Assembly: GCF_026210795.1 (NCBI RefSeq)
Contig: NC_089436.1
Location: forward strand, 2,046,001-2,110,000
DNA length: 64,000 nucleotides
DNA from: Rhizophagus irregularis
Lineage: Eukaryota; Glomeromycota; Glomeromycetes; Glomerales; Glomeraceae
Reading direction: 5' to 3'
Shown here: piece after piece, positions 25,647-38,532 of the stretch
Position numbering within the stretch: position 1 is the first letter of the stretch
Layout: each line of letters starts with the position of its first letter
The notes under the pieces: model-generated
Databases searched by the model: none
Told to the model about the DNA's origin: nothing
What the model saw: the letters and a program-made list of their open reading frames with translations, nothing else
Program-made: the position numbers and the translations under genes

Positions 25647-27262
25647 ATGGCGGACAAAGATAAAGATTTAGAAGATAATGAAGTAATAACCATTGAAAAC
25701 GATGAAGTTGTTAATAAATATAAAATGGCAGCTGAAGTTTCGAATTGTACGTGTTTTATATAATAGTAATTGTGATTTATTCACATGCTTGGAGATAGCG
25801 CTTTAGTTAGAATATCACAGTGGAAATAATAAGAATACAAGGGAGAATATTTAATAAACCTTCTTCAAAATACTTTTAGGCGTGCTCAAAAAGGTGGTTG
25901 AATCCGCTGTGGATGGAGCGAAAATTATTGATCTTTGTGCAAAAGGCGATAATTTAATTGAAGAGAATGTAAAACTTCTCTTTACAAAAGCAAAAAATAT
26001 TACCAAAGGTAACAAAATTTTTTAATTTTAAATTATGTACTTTTCTTGTTAAATTTGCTTTTCGATTTGTATAGGTATTGCATTTCCAACTTGTGTATCA
26101 GTGAATCATATTATTTGTCATTTTTCTCCATTACCGTCCGATCCGGATAGTTCAGAAGTTTTAAAGAATGGAGATGTGGCAAAAATTCAGTTGGGAACAC
26201 AAATCGACGGATTTGCAGCAATCGTAGCCACTACAATTGTTGTTGGAGCATCAAAGGAGAATCCTGTTAAAGGGCGCAGAGCGGATTTATTGACAGCTGC
26301 TCATTTAGCTTCTGAAGCTGCACTGAGATTGATAAAGCCTGGTTCGGGCAATATGAAAGTTACTGACACAATACAAAAAATTGCTAAAGCTTTCGATACG
26401 AATTCTGTGGAAGGTGTGAGAATATTATGCAAAGATTTTTTCTTTAGATGAAACCTTAACGTAAAATTTATTTTATTATAGGTATGTTATCGTATCAACA
26501 AGAAAAAAATAATATTGAAGGTAAGAAGCAAATCATTCTCAATCCGAATGAAAATCAGAAAGTTGATAAAGTAGAATTTGGTGAGAACGAAGTATATGGT
26601 GTTGATATATTGATCTCTACTGGTGAAGGAAAGGTACGTTGTATTATTAGAGAATTTCTTCTATAAAATCATATTCTTTAACCTTTTCTTAATTTATATA
26701 GCCTAAACCAACAACTAAACGTGTTACAGTGTATAAAAAAACCGATATAACTTATTTATTGAAGTTGAAAGCTTCTCGTCTTGTATATAATGAGATTAGT
26801 CAAACATTTGGAAGCTTTCCATTTCCTTTAAGAGCTCTGAGTGATGAAAAAAAAGCTAAGATGGGCATAATTGAATGTACTAAACATTCGTTAGTAGCTC
26901 CATATGAAGTTTATCAAGAAAAAGAAGGCAAGCGTAAAATTTCCTTATTAGATATTTTTTAAAGTGTTTATTAAAAATTTTTACGTTTTATAGGAGAATT
27001 TGTTGCACAATTCTTTAGTACAATTTTATTAACTAAAAATGGAACTAGTATAATCACTGATACCTTATATGACCCAGAAACAGTTCAAAGTGATAAAAAA
27101 TTAGAAGATGAAGAAATTTTGCAATTACTATCTACTAGTGTTGGCAAACCGAAGAAAAAGAAGAAAAAGAAAGCAAATACTGCTTCAACTGCTGCTGGAA
27201 GTGATAATACTATCAAAGAAGAAGTTGTATCAACTGAGGTATCAGCTGAAGCAAGTGGTTAA
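25647..27262 (+). CDS. EBP1/PA2G4 family protein (inactive methionine aminopeptidase fold)
   Basis: Multi-exon gene for a homologue of human PA2G4 (EBP1) and fission yeast Cdb4, which bind ribosomes and RNA. The N-terminus MADKDKDLEDNEV is acidic. Family stretches in order are KYKMAAEVSN, LKKVVESAVDGAKIIDLC, GIAFPTCVSVNHIICHFSP, GDVAKIQLGTQIDGFAA, TAAHLASEAALRLIKPG, VYGVDILISTGEGK, FPFPLRAL, the EKEGEFVAQF region and the basic tail KPKKKKKKK. The true aminopeptidase metal ligands are not conserved in this family. The intron after YQEKEG can be read with a GC donor at 26928, which gives the exact conserved EGEFVAQF, or a GT donor at 26934, which adds two residues. The stop is at 27260-27262. 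Confidence 0.94.
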
Positions 27263-27530
27263 TGGATTTTTTTATTTCGTATCGGAGTATCAGTAAATAA
27301 TAGTTCAGAGGTGATTATAGTTTTGTTTATATTTACTCTTTTACTAATGTAAGTGTAGATAATGCTTTGCATGAAGTAAGTTATTACATGTTAATAAAGT
27401 GTAATAATTCAAGTATTTATAAATCATTCTATTTCTTAATTCGATCATTATTAATATCCATTATAATTACCGAATATTATATTACAAATAAATAAATATT
27501 TTTTTGCAAATTCTACTATGAATAATAATC

Positions 27531-28912
27531 TTAATCGTACCAATCCAAGAATAATAAAATGAAACTAGCTATTATTAAAAAGATTAAAATCCATTTTCTC
27601 GTATCAGAAGCTCTCTGTCTTGCTTGATGCAACATTAAATTTCCTTCTTGTACTCTATCAGTAGTGGCAATAGCTTCAGCATATAATTTATCTGTTTGTT
27701 GTGTTTGAACTGCTAAATGATTTGAAAGAACTGTTTGTAAATTTGATATCTCTAATAATGCTTTTTCTGCTTGACTATTAAATTACAAAAATAGAAGAGT
27801 CGGTTAATGGAATGAAGAATTTCCCTATTATAAAGCCCATAAACTCACTTGACTTGCTCCAGAGCAGTAGCTAATTCTTTCATCATTGTTTCATTTTCCA
27901 TTTCCAACATCATTTTTTGTTCTGCTGTTAAACTTTGTTCTATTTCATCATCCTCTTCTTCTCCTATTGTACCTCTATTTAATCCCCTATCATTTTTTTC
28001 TGATATCTCCTTTTCTTCATTTATCATCATTTGAAGTGAAGGAGTAGAAGGCCTAATTGAAGCTGACTTATATAATGTACTAAACACAAAATTTAAGTCT
28101 TGTTGATAAATTAGGAAATAACTTAAATAAATGATTGAAATATTCACCTCTCACGTTTTTCGATTTCTTTCATGATCCTAGTTTCCTGTTGGTCTTTTTG
28201 TATTTTTGATATTTCAGTTAATCGTTTGTTTAAATACCATGTTATACTACTGCGAATGGCTGCCAACATATCATGCTCAATCGAAAAAGCCGTTGATAAA
28301 AGTTTATTCCATGTATTATTCATAATTGAATTTTGTCGTTCTGTAATAGTATAATATTTATTAATTAACAAGATAAACTCGATAAATCCGACATTTGAAC
28401 CTACTTTGTTCAGACTCTTCCAATTTCTTGATTCGATCTAAACATTGTTGTATAACAATTTTAGCATGTAAATCAATTTCATCCCGTTCTTTATCTGTTA
28501 AAGTTGTAGAAGGATCAAATTTCGTTAAAAAAAATTTATCTTTATTATCGGATGCAGATGGACTAAGATAATTATAGACAGGTTTTAACTGCCGCGAAGA
28601 AGTATTTAAATAAGCTTTTCGAATTGAAAGTAAAAATATCTTTAAATTATTGATATGGAAAGCCTAAAATAAAAAGTAGACGCAGAAACAAAAATAAACT
28701 TAATATTTTAAATACACTTTGTTAAGACTGTGGATGATTATTCTTACTATTCGGTAAGCTTCTTTTAGAAACTCGTCTTGTACTTCTCTGGCATTCTTTT
28801 TAGCTGGTGGCAATATATCATTACGTTGTTTCTTTTTCTCTTTTTCTAAAGTAGAATTATTACTTAATATTTCAGTGACTATTTTTCTGAATTCTGAAGT
28901 CAAGTCGACCAT
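27531..28912 (-). CDS. ER Qa-SNARE, syntaxin-18/Ufe1 type
   Basis: About five exons. The N-terminus MVDLTSEFRKIVTEI matches syntaxin-18. The middle is helical (DKERDEIDLHAKIVIQQCL, RQNSIMNNTWNKLL), followed by a charged linker with EEEDDEIEQSLTAEQ. The SNARE motif reads MMKELATALEQV, then SQAEKALLEISNLQTVL, then HLAVQTQQTDKLYAEA, with a Gln in the central layer region. The protein ends in a tail anchor (WILIFLIIASFILLFLDWYD). Ufe1/syntaxin-18 drives fusion of Golgi-derived vesicles with the ER. An in-frame ATG at 28942 would add ten residues; 28912 is preferred by similarity. The gene is divergent to PsuG, with 118 bp between the starts. Confidence 0.9.
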
Positions 28913-29030
28913 TTTTTTAGTTGTATTTTTCTCGATGATCACAGTGTTTTATTGTTATATCACGTGACATATCTCCAAAATTGTCTAAATAGTGATTTTT
29001 CGCGATCTCGATTTTCTCTTTAGGATTCAA

Positions 29031-30855
29031 ATGGCGACATTATACCGTTCTTTTAATACAAGCATTTCTCGCATTCTCGAAAAATCAACAAACAGAATAG
29101 CTTTTTCGGTAACTAGATAAAACATTAATTTTTCTTATAAAATTTCTTATGCCAAACCTTCTCTTTTTACCTTAGCCTTTATATAAACCATATCTTACTT
29201 CAAGTTTAAAAAGATATGGCGTTTTCTCAAGGTCCACGTTAGAAGTTAAAGGCTGGGTTTACAGTCCTGAAGTCTTTGAAGCTTTACAAGGAAATAAACC
29301 CCTTGTAGCTTTAGAATCTACCGTAATAAGCCATGGTATAAATAATACAATTCCTCGTAAATAAAAAATACTTTTTAACTTCTCCCATTGTTCAAGGTAT
29401 GCAATATCCTCAGAATTTGGAAACAGCAGTAGCAATTGAAAATATAGTTAGGGAAAATGGTAGCATACCTGCAACTATAGCAATTTTAAATGGAAAAATT
29501 AATGTAGGCAAGTTCTTTATCAATAATAAGATTTTATATATTTCTAGTGATAATTGAATCTAAAGTTATTTCAACCTATAACCTATACAGGTTTGTCGTC
29601 TAATGGATTAGAGACACTTGCACAAATGGGACAAAAAGCAAGAAAAAGTTCTCGTCGAGATCTTGCATATGTTGTTTCACAGGTAATCATATTTATGTAT
29701 TTGAACGTACTGGAATGACTAGGTGATAATTTCTTTTTAAATTAGGGATTAACAGGATCTACAACTGTCTCCGGAACAATGGTTATAGCTCATCGTGCAG
29801 GAATTAGAGTGTTTGTTACTGGTGGCATAGGAGGCGTTCATTGGGGCGCAGAAAAATGTAAGTGTAATAATAATATTATTATTATCAAACGTGTTCATTC
29901 TCATTATTTTATAAACAGCTATGGATGTAAGTGCTGATTTGGTTGAATTGGGAAGAACTCCCGTAGCTGTTGTGTGTGCGGGAGTTAAATCAATATTGGA
30001 TATTGAGAAAACTTTGGAATATCTGGTGAGAAATTAGACTTTAATATTATATTAAGCAATTATAATTAACATTTATTTCTTAATTGGTAAGGAAACTCAA
30101 GGTGTATCAGTAACAACATTTGGGGAAACGAGAGATTTTCCAGCCTTTTTTACACCAAGGAGTGGATTTATGGTAAGTAAATGTTTTGTATTTAAGGGCT
30201 TACCTATAATTGAGATTTCTTATGAAGTATTTGTTAGATCAGAATGTAATGAAAATTTCGATTTGGTTAGACAATTTCCTTTTCTTGAAACAGATTCCTG
30301 ATATTATTGCGATAATAATATTTTATTATTATTATTATTTTTAGAGTCCATCAAATTTGAAAACTGTAAAAGAGTGTGCTGCTTTAATAGGTATATCTTT
30401 TTAGGATAAAACTTTTTTAAGTGATGAGTAATTTACATTTAAATAATAAGTTTTTTAGATGCAAATATACAACTTCAACTAAATAGCGGAATGCTTATAG
30501 CAGTACCAATACCCGAAAATGAGGCTGCTGATGCTAATAAAATACAGGAAGCATTAAGTATTGCTTTAGCTGAAGCAAAGTATATATAATTATTTATTTT
30601 GTAACCATTTTATGTGCAATGATTTATTGTTTTAACATAACACATTTTTTAGAGAAATTAGTGGAAAAGATATAACCCCATTTTTGCTTAAAAGAATTAA
30701 TGAAATTACACAAGGGGATTCTTTAAAGTCAAGTATGTATACAAAAAAATTAGTTAATAATAATCATATTAATTTTATTTATTTTTATAGACATTTCATT
30801 ATTAAAAAATAATGCTAAAATTGGAAGTCAAATTGCAAAATGTTTGCTAAATTAA
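29031..30855 (+). CDS. pseudouridine-5'-phosphate glycosidase (PsuG / IndA-like)
   Basis: Eleven exons read through. PsuG splits pseudouridine 5'-phosphate into uracil and ribose 5-phosphate. Motifs in order are [12 protein letters not shown] joined by splicing to [110 protein letters not shown] and the C-terminal [15 protein letters not shown]. The leader ([20 protein letters not shown]) is rich in Arg/Ser and free of acidic residues near the start, which suggests mitochondrial import. The gene stops right after the glycosidase domain. There is no PfkB-type pseudouridine kinase domain, though in many eukaryotes the two are fused, so the kinase must be encoded elsewhere. Confidence 0.93.
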
Positions 30856-31604
30856 TAAATCAGAAAAGGATGTGAGTAAAATTGATAAGGACTCTTTATG
30901 AATAATAATATATAATTTTTAAATAAAAGAAAATTAAAGAATATGCGATAAAATATTTTTAAAAAATTATATATTAATTTAACCAAATAAATATTTTAAA
31001 TAAATTTGGTATTTTGAAACCAATTTTTAAAATTAGATTTTATTATTTAGTTTTAAATCTTTTAAAGTTTAAAACTACTTTTAAACTTTTTATTAATACA
31101 ATTAGACCTTTATAATTGCATATTTCTTGGAATTATATGCATAATTTTCATTTAAAGAGTGTGCATTTATAGAGGAAAATAATTAGATATTATATAAGCT
31201 TAAAATTGAATTACATAGTAGATGCAATTATAGAACGTGTAACTATAAAGGTCTAACTGTATTATATAAAAATAAATGTATATGAAACAACCTATTATAT
31301 ATCTTATTTTTAAACCAAAAATGTTATAATACATCATTAGCAAAAAAATTTACTTTTTTTGGAAAATTATATAATTTTGTATTATACATTATTACAAATA
31401 ATATTTTTACTTTTTTGTAAATATATTATATATAATAATTATAAAATAGTATAATGAAAAATGATACTTGAATTATTTTACATAGTATTGTAATTTATTT
31501 TATTTATAATATCTAAAAATTAAAAATAAAATGTTTTAACTATAATAATTTTTAAATTATTTATAATTATCTAATTATTTTTTATCTTATTATTTTAAAA
31601 AATA
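30856..31604. other. AT-rich intergenic with a small MITE
   Basis: Very AT-rich spacer between the convergent PsuG and HerA-like genes. Apart from the Tc1/pogo-like MITE at 31101-31259 I see nothing in it. Confidence 0.6.
31101..31259. mobile_element. Tc1/pogo-like MITE, 159 bp, TA target site
   Basis: Terminal inverted repeats of about 23 bp: left CAATTAGACCTTTATAATTG, right (reverse complement) CAGTTAGACCTTTATAGTTA. TA stands directly outside both ends (31099-31100 and 31260-31261). There is no coding capacity. TA duplication and ends starting with CA fit the Tc1/mariner-pogo group. The mismatches between the ends suggest it is not recent. Confidence 0.75.
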
Positions 31605-34600
31605 TTATGTAAAAGTAATTCTTTTTCTTAATATAATTACATAGCTATTTCTATTTTCAATTTCTTTTTTTTTACTGTTATTTATGATTAAACCAAAGTC
31701 ATTATCATTATGAGGACAAAATACAACCATTCTTCCTACTTTTAGTCTCATAACTTTACTCAATAATTTCTCAAAATTTACTTCTGAAAAAGGAATATGT
31801 TGTAAAAGAAACTGAGACCATAAAGGTGATGAAAAGTGATGGAGTAAAAGAATATTTGATTGTAACAATATAGGAATAGGAATTGAAGTTGGCTCATATG
31901 TAGTTATAATTAGACTCACTTTGTGATATTGTGGATAGGATTGAAGATGATGTATTGTTGTGGCTAATGATGTATTGGCTACTAGAAACTTTATAATCAA
32001 ATGAAAGTAAAGATTTTAGAGAGTATTTTTTTTGAAAAACCTTTTTAGTAAAAACTATTATAATCATTTCTTTTTTTCCAATAGGAATAAAATATCATAA
32101 TTATTTTACTATTAAAACGATCTAATCTCGATTTGCTTATGTAAGGTAAAAGAAGACAGCAAACTTACCTTATGGGCTTCATCCAAAACTACAAGCTTAC
32201 GAACATAAGATTCAATCTCAACCACACTTGATTTTAAATTACACCGGGTATAAATTCCAAGAATAATATTAAAAAGTTCTGACGCCATTTTAACACCAAG
32301 TAAGGGATCACTCAAGTCAACAATCACTGCAGCTCCCGGTTGGAACAATTCTTTTAATGAAACAAACTTATCAATAAAACTTTTAATTTGTAAATTTATA
32401 TTATCTTTCAGCTTTTCAACAATAAAAGAATCTAATTTGCCCAATCGCGTTTTGAGAAAAGTTTTCACTTCTGGATTGTTGATACATCCATTATATAATT
32501 GAATACAAAATTCGTTATAATTAAACTGGCTATTTGTATAAAAACATAGAGTCTCATTAATCAATGCTTTAACCTGTTCGTGAATTTGAGCATCCCCTCC
32601 TTCAACATTTATCCATGATTTTATATCATTAATACATAAATCATTTTCAGAAAATAACAAAGGGATAACCTCGCAATTACCGATATTTGCATATAATCTT
32701 AACATATTCTGATAATTGGATAAAGTCACCAATATAATAACTTTTTCTGCTCGAGTGTCTTGATCAAACATTTTGGAATGCTTAGCTGACGTAGCAATTA
32801 AAGCACTTTCACAAGGTAGAGTCATTACACTGTTATCATATCGGAATATTAAAGCCGAAAAAGGAGAATTTAATTTGCCAAGACGCGTATTCTTGATCAA
32901 GAAGCCTTCTAGAATGGTATTCTTGGTTTGATTCACACCAGAATTAGGAAGACCCGTAATAATCATGGAAAATGGATATTTTCCATTTAAGTAAATTATT
33001 TCATTTGGCAATGATTCCAAAGTACCCAAACTCGTGTAGCTATTAAAAAGTGAACGCTTTGTTTCCAACAAAGAATGACAAAACAAATGATTTTGATACG
33101 ATATATCTTCAGTTGAAGACTCGTCGCTTATAATTAATTCTTGGATATCATTCTCTGTATTACGGGCTTCCTTCGGTTGATTACTCAATCTATTCATTTG
33201 AATAGAAATTAGAGTTTCGGACAGAAAAGGTTTGGGAACTTGTTCATTTATTATAGGAGATGTTTCGGATTTGGATATTGTCAAGGATTGAACATTTGTT
33301 GGAGACAAAGTAATAGGTTGAAGAGATATTGGAGTTTTAGACTCGAACTGAGGAGGTTTAATCTTTGAAGGTTCAAGTAGTACAGGTGATTGAGGGGCTG
33401 ATTTACCAACTTCTGATGATATCGCAAATATATGTGTTCGTGGAGATGTATCAGATTCTATTGACTTTGTATTTACGTCAATTATTGACTTTTCTAAAGA
33501 TGGTTTCTCCTGATCTTTAAGAATCTGAGCGTTTGGGAGAGTTAATTTATTTGATTTTGTTGTTTTTCTTTCATTTTGTGAATTAACTTTGTCGGTAGAA
33601 CTTACATTATCATCAATCGCTGTATTTAATTTTAGTGCATCATAAGTGATCCATTTTTCATTTTCAAAAGTCTCAAGTAAGAATTCTTCGCTATTTTGTA
33701 TAAGTTCAACCAATTTGAATTCTGGAAATGAATTATTCCAATTTAAATGTGAAACCAAAACGCGTAAAGGAACTTTTCCATCTTCAAACATGACATATTT
33801 GCGAACAAATTCTTTTGGTGAAATTTCGTTCGGTGCAGATTTATATTTAACTAAAATATCAATTGGGCCTTGTGAGAGTACAAACTCCGGATAATCTTCC
33901 AGAAATTCAATCAACTTACAATCAAGATGTATATATTTCTTGTTAAGATAATCGTAAACCATTGAAATTAATACTTCGCCGTTTCCCTTCAAATATTGAC
34001 GGAGAAGTCGAGCAATATCGACATTATGAGATTGAACATGTAATTCGGTGTCCCCAGTTAATTTAAAGTCAGATAAATTATATAAAAAATCTTTCAAATT
34101 GTTGCGTGGATACATGTTTCGGAGTTTAAGGTAATCTTCCATAGTTGAAAGTTTGGTTTTTCCAAACTCAAATAAATATTTACGTATGTAAGAGATAATA
34201 TTATCATCTGTTGGTTTGAGACGAAGATAGAGATTTCCATCAACATTTTTAGATATTAACTCACTAGAATATGAATTTGCAAATTCGGGAATCGAAAAAG
34301 TTGGTAAATTTTTATATGTTTTCAAATGCTCTTTAATTTCCGTTACGGATGCGATTGTTTGTTTCATTAGAAATTCACGAATTAATTGAAGAATCGAATT
34401 ATTACTATTAGTGTTAAGTAGAGCGGAAACCACTGGTTTTGATGGCTGAGGTTTCATTTTTATATAATAATACTCATTCTTGAGGAAACATTCAAATGGA
34501 TCTTTGCAACTTTTGAGAAATTCTTCAAGCTCATCGGTGATGCATCCTTCTATTCCTCTTAGGGATATAGACAATTCGGTGCTAGATACACCTTCGTCTC

Positions 34601-35378
34601 TTCCTTGTCTAATGATATAATCTTTTATCAGTCGTTCTGTTTGAGAAAACCGCCTTTTTATCATGGTATTTGAATTTTCCGTTATTTTTATTGATGGATT
34701 TGCAAGTTTAATACACGTAATCCCTCGTTCAGAAAAAATATGAAAGAATTCCTTATGTTCGCGTAAAAAATTTTGAAATTCTGAATCATTTATTACGCAT
34801 TTCGATTTCATATGTTGTTCTAAATCATAGATCGAATCAACTAAAAATGAATTGAGATATTTCTTTGCACATTCTAAAGCTTTACTTTCTCTAGCAATAT
34901 TTTTTGGAAAAGTTTCAATTGATTTGTTTTGAGGAGTTCTAGGTTGAGAAGATATAGGTAATGTTATTCGCATGGGAAGAACTGTTGAAGAACCTTTAAT
35001 AGTTTCTCCATAAAACAAGCTCTCTGTGTTCAATTCGCTATTTATGGTTTTTTGTAAACATGGCTTGAGGAATTCCGCTTGTTGAAGCTCTATCATATCT
35101 TTAATATAAGAACCGTTCCCAATTGAACTTCCATTAAATGCAGGTGCTATCACTTTTTTAAGTTTAACCTCTACGGAATTACTTGGTGATTTGTTAATTT
35201 CGAACTCGTCTTCATGTTCTTGTACTAACTTAGAGAGGTCCTTACCGCTAATTGAAATATTTTGAGTTCCTAGCCAAACTACTAAAGATTCAATGTGAAC
35301 GCTCCAAGAAAGGTCACCTTCAAAGTATTTCCTAATTGAATTGAGAACTTCTGTATTGTTATCTACAATTTTTGACAT
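31605..35378 (-). CDS. seven-repeat winged-helix (LOTUS-like) protein with C-terminal HerA/FtsK-like P-loop domain
   Basis: Two exons (35378-32169 and 31988-31605) give 1,197 residues. The first 580 hold seven diverged copies of a roughly 60-residue module at about 10-72, 168-226, 247-308, 328-388, 392-450, 454-512 and 521-580. A typical copy reads IARLLRQYLKGNGEV, then MVYDYLNKKYIHLDCKLIEF, then LEDYPEFVLSQG. The shape resembles winged-helix LOTUS/OST-HTH domains; this is inference. A Ser/Thr/Pro-rich linker follows (about 590-770). The C-terminal part resembles HerA/FtsK-type fungal ATPases: Walker B VVLDEAHK, then across the intron FLVANTSLATTIHH, IITTYEPTSIP and LLHHFSSPLW. The P-loop position reads GLPNSGVNQT and lacks the lysine and following Ser/Thr, so ATP hydrolysis is doubtful. 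A nucleic-acid-linked role is plausible but unproven. The product cannot be named further. Confidence 0.82.
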
Positions 35379-35904
35379 TTCACCTAAATATTTTGTAAAG
35401 GAAAATAAGATGATTTCCGTTTTATACTTTTGTGACCCCTCGGAAAAATTCTTTTTTCATTATCCAAATTTGGTTAACGGAAACTACAAAAAAAGTAAAT
35501 AGTCCAACGCCAAATTTTTCAAATTTATGTGCCCCTTTTGTATGTGAAAAACCCATTTTCTATTTTTCTTGTTGAATAGTAAGTATTAAGTCAATTATTA
35601 TCCAAATTTCCTTCCACTTTTTTTTTTCTGTTATTGAGTGATAAAAGCTATAAATTCGACGGTGATAAATTTATAAGTTTCGCTAAGACGCGTTGAGCGG
35701 TGGTCGGTAGATACCTTAGACATTATACCCTAACGTGACCTATATATACCTATATATAGGCCAAGAATTATATTTTGTGCGCCCACATCTGATGAATCAA
35801 GAACGATATATTTGCAATTAATAAATTAATACTACAACCAGGTTGACGCGTTTGATCAGAATAAATTCGCGCTTTTGTTTTTTTAAAAAAAACGTTGAAA
35901 TAAA
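35379..35904. promoter_or_regulatory. divergent promoter region, HerA-like / POT1
   Basis: 526 bp between two divergent start codons. It contains a short palindromic block near 35738-35760 built from CCTATATATA and its inverse, and a somewhat GC-richer patch at 35690-35720. No known factor site can be named. Confidence 0.5.
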
Positions 35905-38187
35905 ATGAGCTCTGTCTCAAGTTTAGATTCGGAATCAGGACAACATTCAGATGAAGAGGTTCCAGAAACTTTAACAGACGAGAATGTTAACGTTAGTTTG
36001 GTATGCTTTTAATTGTACATAATTCATAAATTAGTATATATTTCACGTTTTTACATTGGTTATAAATAGACCTCAGAACATTCTCCTGTTAATGGTTTCA
36101 TATTACTCCAAAAAGCTCGATTACCTGGAGCTCTAGTTAACGTCGTGGGTGTAGTCGTCTCTTACACCCCGAATAGAAAATCGAGTGGAACAGGTATAGC
36201 ACGCGAATAAAGTATTTCATTTGAAACATTAATTAAATTTTTATTTTCGTTAATAGATTATACGTGTTCTCTTACACTGGTTGACCCATCAATACCTAAT
36301 AATGTTAAAGGAATCTCCGTTAATATATTCCGATCCCGGAAAGAACACTTGCCAGACTTAAGCGTTGGTAGTATTTTTATAGGAAAACATCTAAGGGTAA
36401 AATTTTTAAATAAATTATTCAATCATTCTATGTGTTATTTTAATCAATCTTGGATTTAATAGATTAATACGTTTCATGAAACCACGCAACTCGTGGCGAC
36501 GAAAGAAGAATCCACGTTTAAAGTTATATGTGATGTTGCAAACCAAAATCAGCAATTTCCTTTTAACATGCGACAGCATGCCAAAGAAATTATGGCGTAT
36601 GCCAATTATCTGAGACGATGGTGTGCATCATTATCGAATCCAAAAGTCGGAAATTATACTTCCATAACCTCGTCCAGACAAAGGAGAAGAATTGAGGAAC
36701 TTTCGCCTCATATATTTTTCGATTTAATTGCCGAGGTAATTTTATATGTCTTATTGCTTTTACTTTTTGTAACTTTCTAATAATTGTTTACCGTGTTTTT
36801 TTAACCAGGTTGTAATGGTCTATCCTACAGAGAACGCCGTGGATCTTTATGTCACCGATTTCACCGAGAACAAACGTCTTGGCAATCGAGAATATAGGAC
36901 GAATACTCCTTATGGCCTTCCTAATGAAAGCATTTTGCAAATCACATTATGGGATGAACATGCTGAAGATGGTGAAGATCTTCAGATCGGAACATTTGTT
37001 CTGTTGCAAAATCTGCATGCGAAAATTAATACAAATGGCGATCTAGTGGCCGCTTTACATGGTGATAGAGAACTCAGAAGAAAAAAAATCAATGTATTAG
37101 ACAAAAATGATGTTGAGATTGCCAAGCTTATTCGGTATGTAACATAAATCTGGTAAATACTTACATTATCTCACAATTTGATATATTTTATTAACTATGA
37201 CAGTCGAAGGAATGCATATTATGAAGAGCATCAGAATTCTTTAGAATATCACGAAAGAGACTCTTCCCCTGAGCTTGAATCTGACACAACGGAACAATCA
37301 ATAACGAGTATATATTTAAACAAATGTTATCCTAGTATTTATTCTATAAATTTATGCCTTTGACTTATTAAATAATTTAGGAATCAAATGCAATAATAAT
37401 ATTAAACTTACGGACATAGATGATATAAAAGATTGTCCAGAGGTTGGTATAAACTGATGATTCCGTTAATCTTTAATTAGGTTATATAATAATTTTTTTT
37501 TTTTACTTGTTTAGCCTGTAGGTTTGTTTCGAACTCGTGGCCGTGTAATTTCTGTTATTCCCTCCAATTTTGAAGACTTTTCTCGACCATACTGTCATAG
37601 ATGCAATAAAATGTAAGAAAAGCATGAACTTGTCACCTTATATATCTAAATATTTACTAAATTAAGTAAACGTTCCTTTTCCCAGAATGAATTTTGCAGA
37701 GTACGAAAATTGTACGCAATGTTTTAAAAAATTAAAAGTATTTAAATACGATTTTGGTTTATTATTTGAGGATGAGCTTGGTGCGGGAACTCTTCCGGTA
37801 TTAATAACAAACGAAGATGCGGTAAATGAATACAAGTTATCTATTTTGCATTTGCATGTTAAATTGTTTATTTTTTAATAAATTTTCGTTTTAGAATACA
37901 TTTTTGGACGGATTGCCTCCAGTAAAGTACGTATTATTTCTACTTATGTATTAAATTAATTTAAATTATTTAATTAATAATTGCTATTTTATTTAAGTCT
38001 TTATAAGAATCCAATGTTTCTTCAAAAGTTAAAAGATCGAATGCACAAACTGTTGGGTAATGTCTTAAAGAGTCAAGCAAGTTGTGGGCCTTTAATAGAT
38101 TTTTGTGTAATGTCTTATGAGGTGGAAGATGAATGCAATAAGTTTATAAGGATATACAAAATGTTTGATACCATATTAGAAGACTAA
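35905..38187 (+). CDS. POT1: protection of telomeres protein 1
   Basis: Eleven exons, all phases consistent (35905-36000, 36070-36193, 36257-36396, 36463-36735, 36809-37134, 37204-37307, 37381-37442, 37515-37612, 37686-37821, 37895-37926, 37998-38187), give 526 residues. POT1 binds the single-stranded telomere overhang with paired OB folds. The N-terminal OB fold shows LVNVVGVVVSYTPNRKSSGT and DYTCSLTLVDPS, then VNIFRSRKEHLPDL and VGSIFIGKHLR. The second OB fold shows LQITLWDEHAEDGEDLQIGT and FVLLQNLHAKIN. Towards the C-terminus a zinc-type Cys pattern, YCHRCNK and NCTQCFKK, matches the metal-binding insert of the POT1 C-terminal fold. Length is between fission yeast Pot1 (555) and shorter fungal forms. 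Start: the first ATG, followed by an acidic Ser-rich leader. Confidence 0.93.
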
Positions 38188-38532
38188 TAAATGTTATTTC
38201 CATTATAAAGAATCTATACTAATAATTAATGGTTGAAAACATTTTTATTAAAAATTTCTACGTTAAAAATCAAATTTCTATTTTAGATTCGAGTTTGCTA
38301 TAATGCTAACAGTTTTTATTACACGGTTAAAATCGATGAATAACAAAAAATTTAAGGCCTGAGATTTATTTTAAGATTATTCGGCTTTTTAAAGATCTTT
38401 TTTTATCCCATAAATTAAATAACTAAATATGTAAAGTAAATCACTGATTTAGAAAATTTACACGTTTTTATCGCAACTTATAAGAATGATTCTACTCACT
38501 CCCAACAATATTTTTTTTTAAACCCGTTCAGG
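38188..38532. other. intergenic, POT1 to SRA gene
   Basis: 345 bp of AT-rich DNA with no gene. It holds the POT1 3' end signals and the SRA gene promoter. Nothing else is recognised. Confidence 0.6.
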
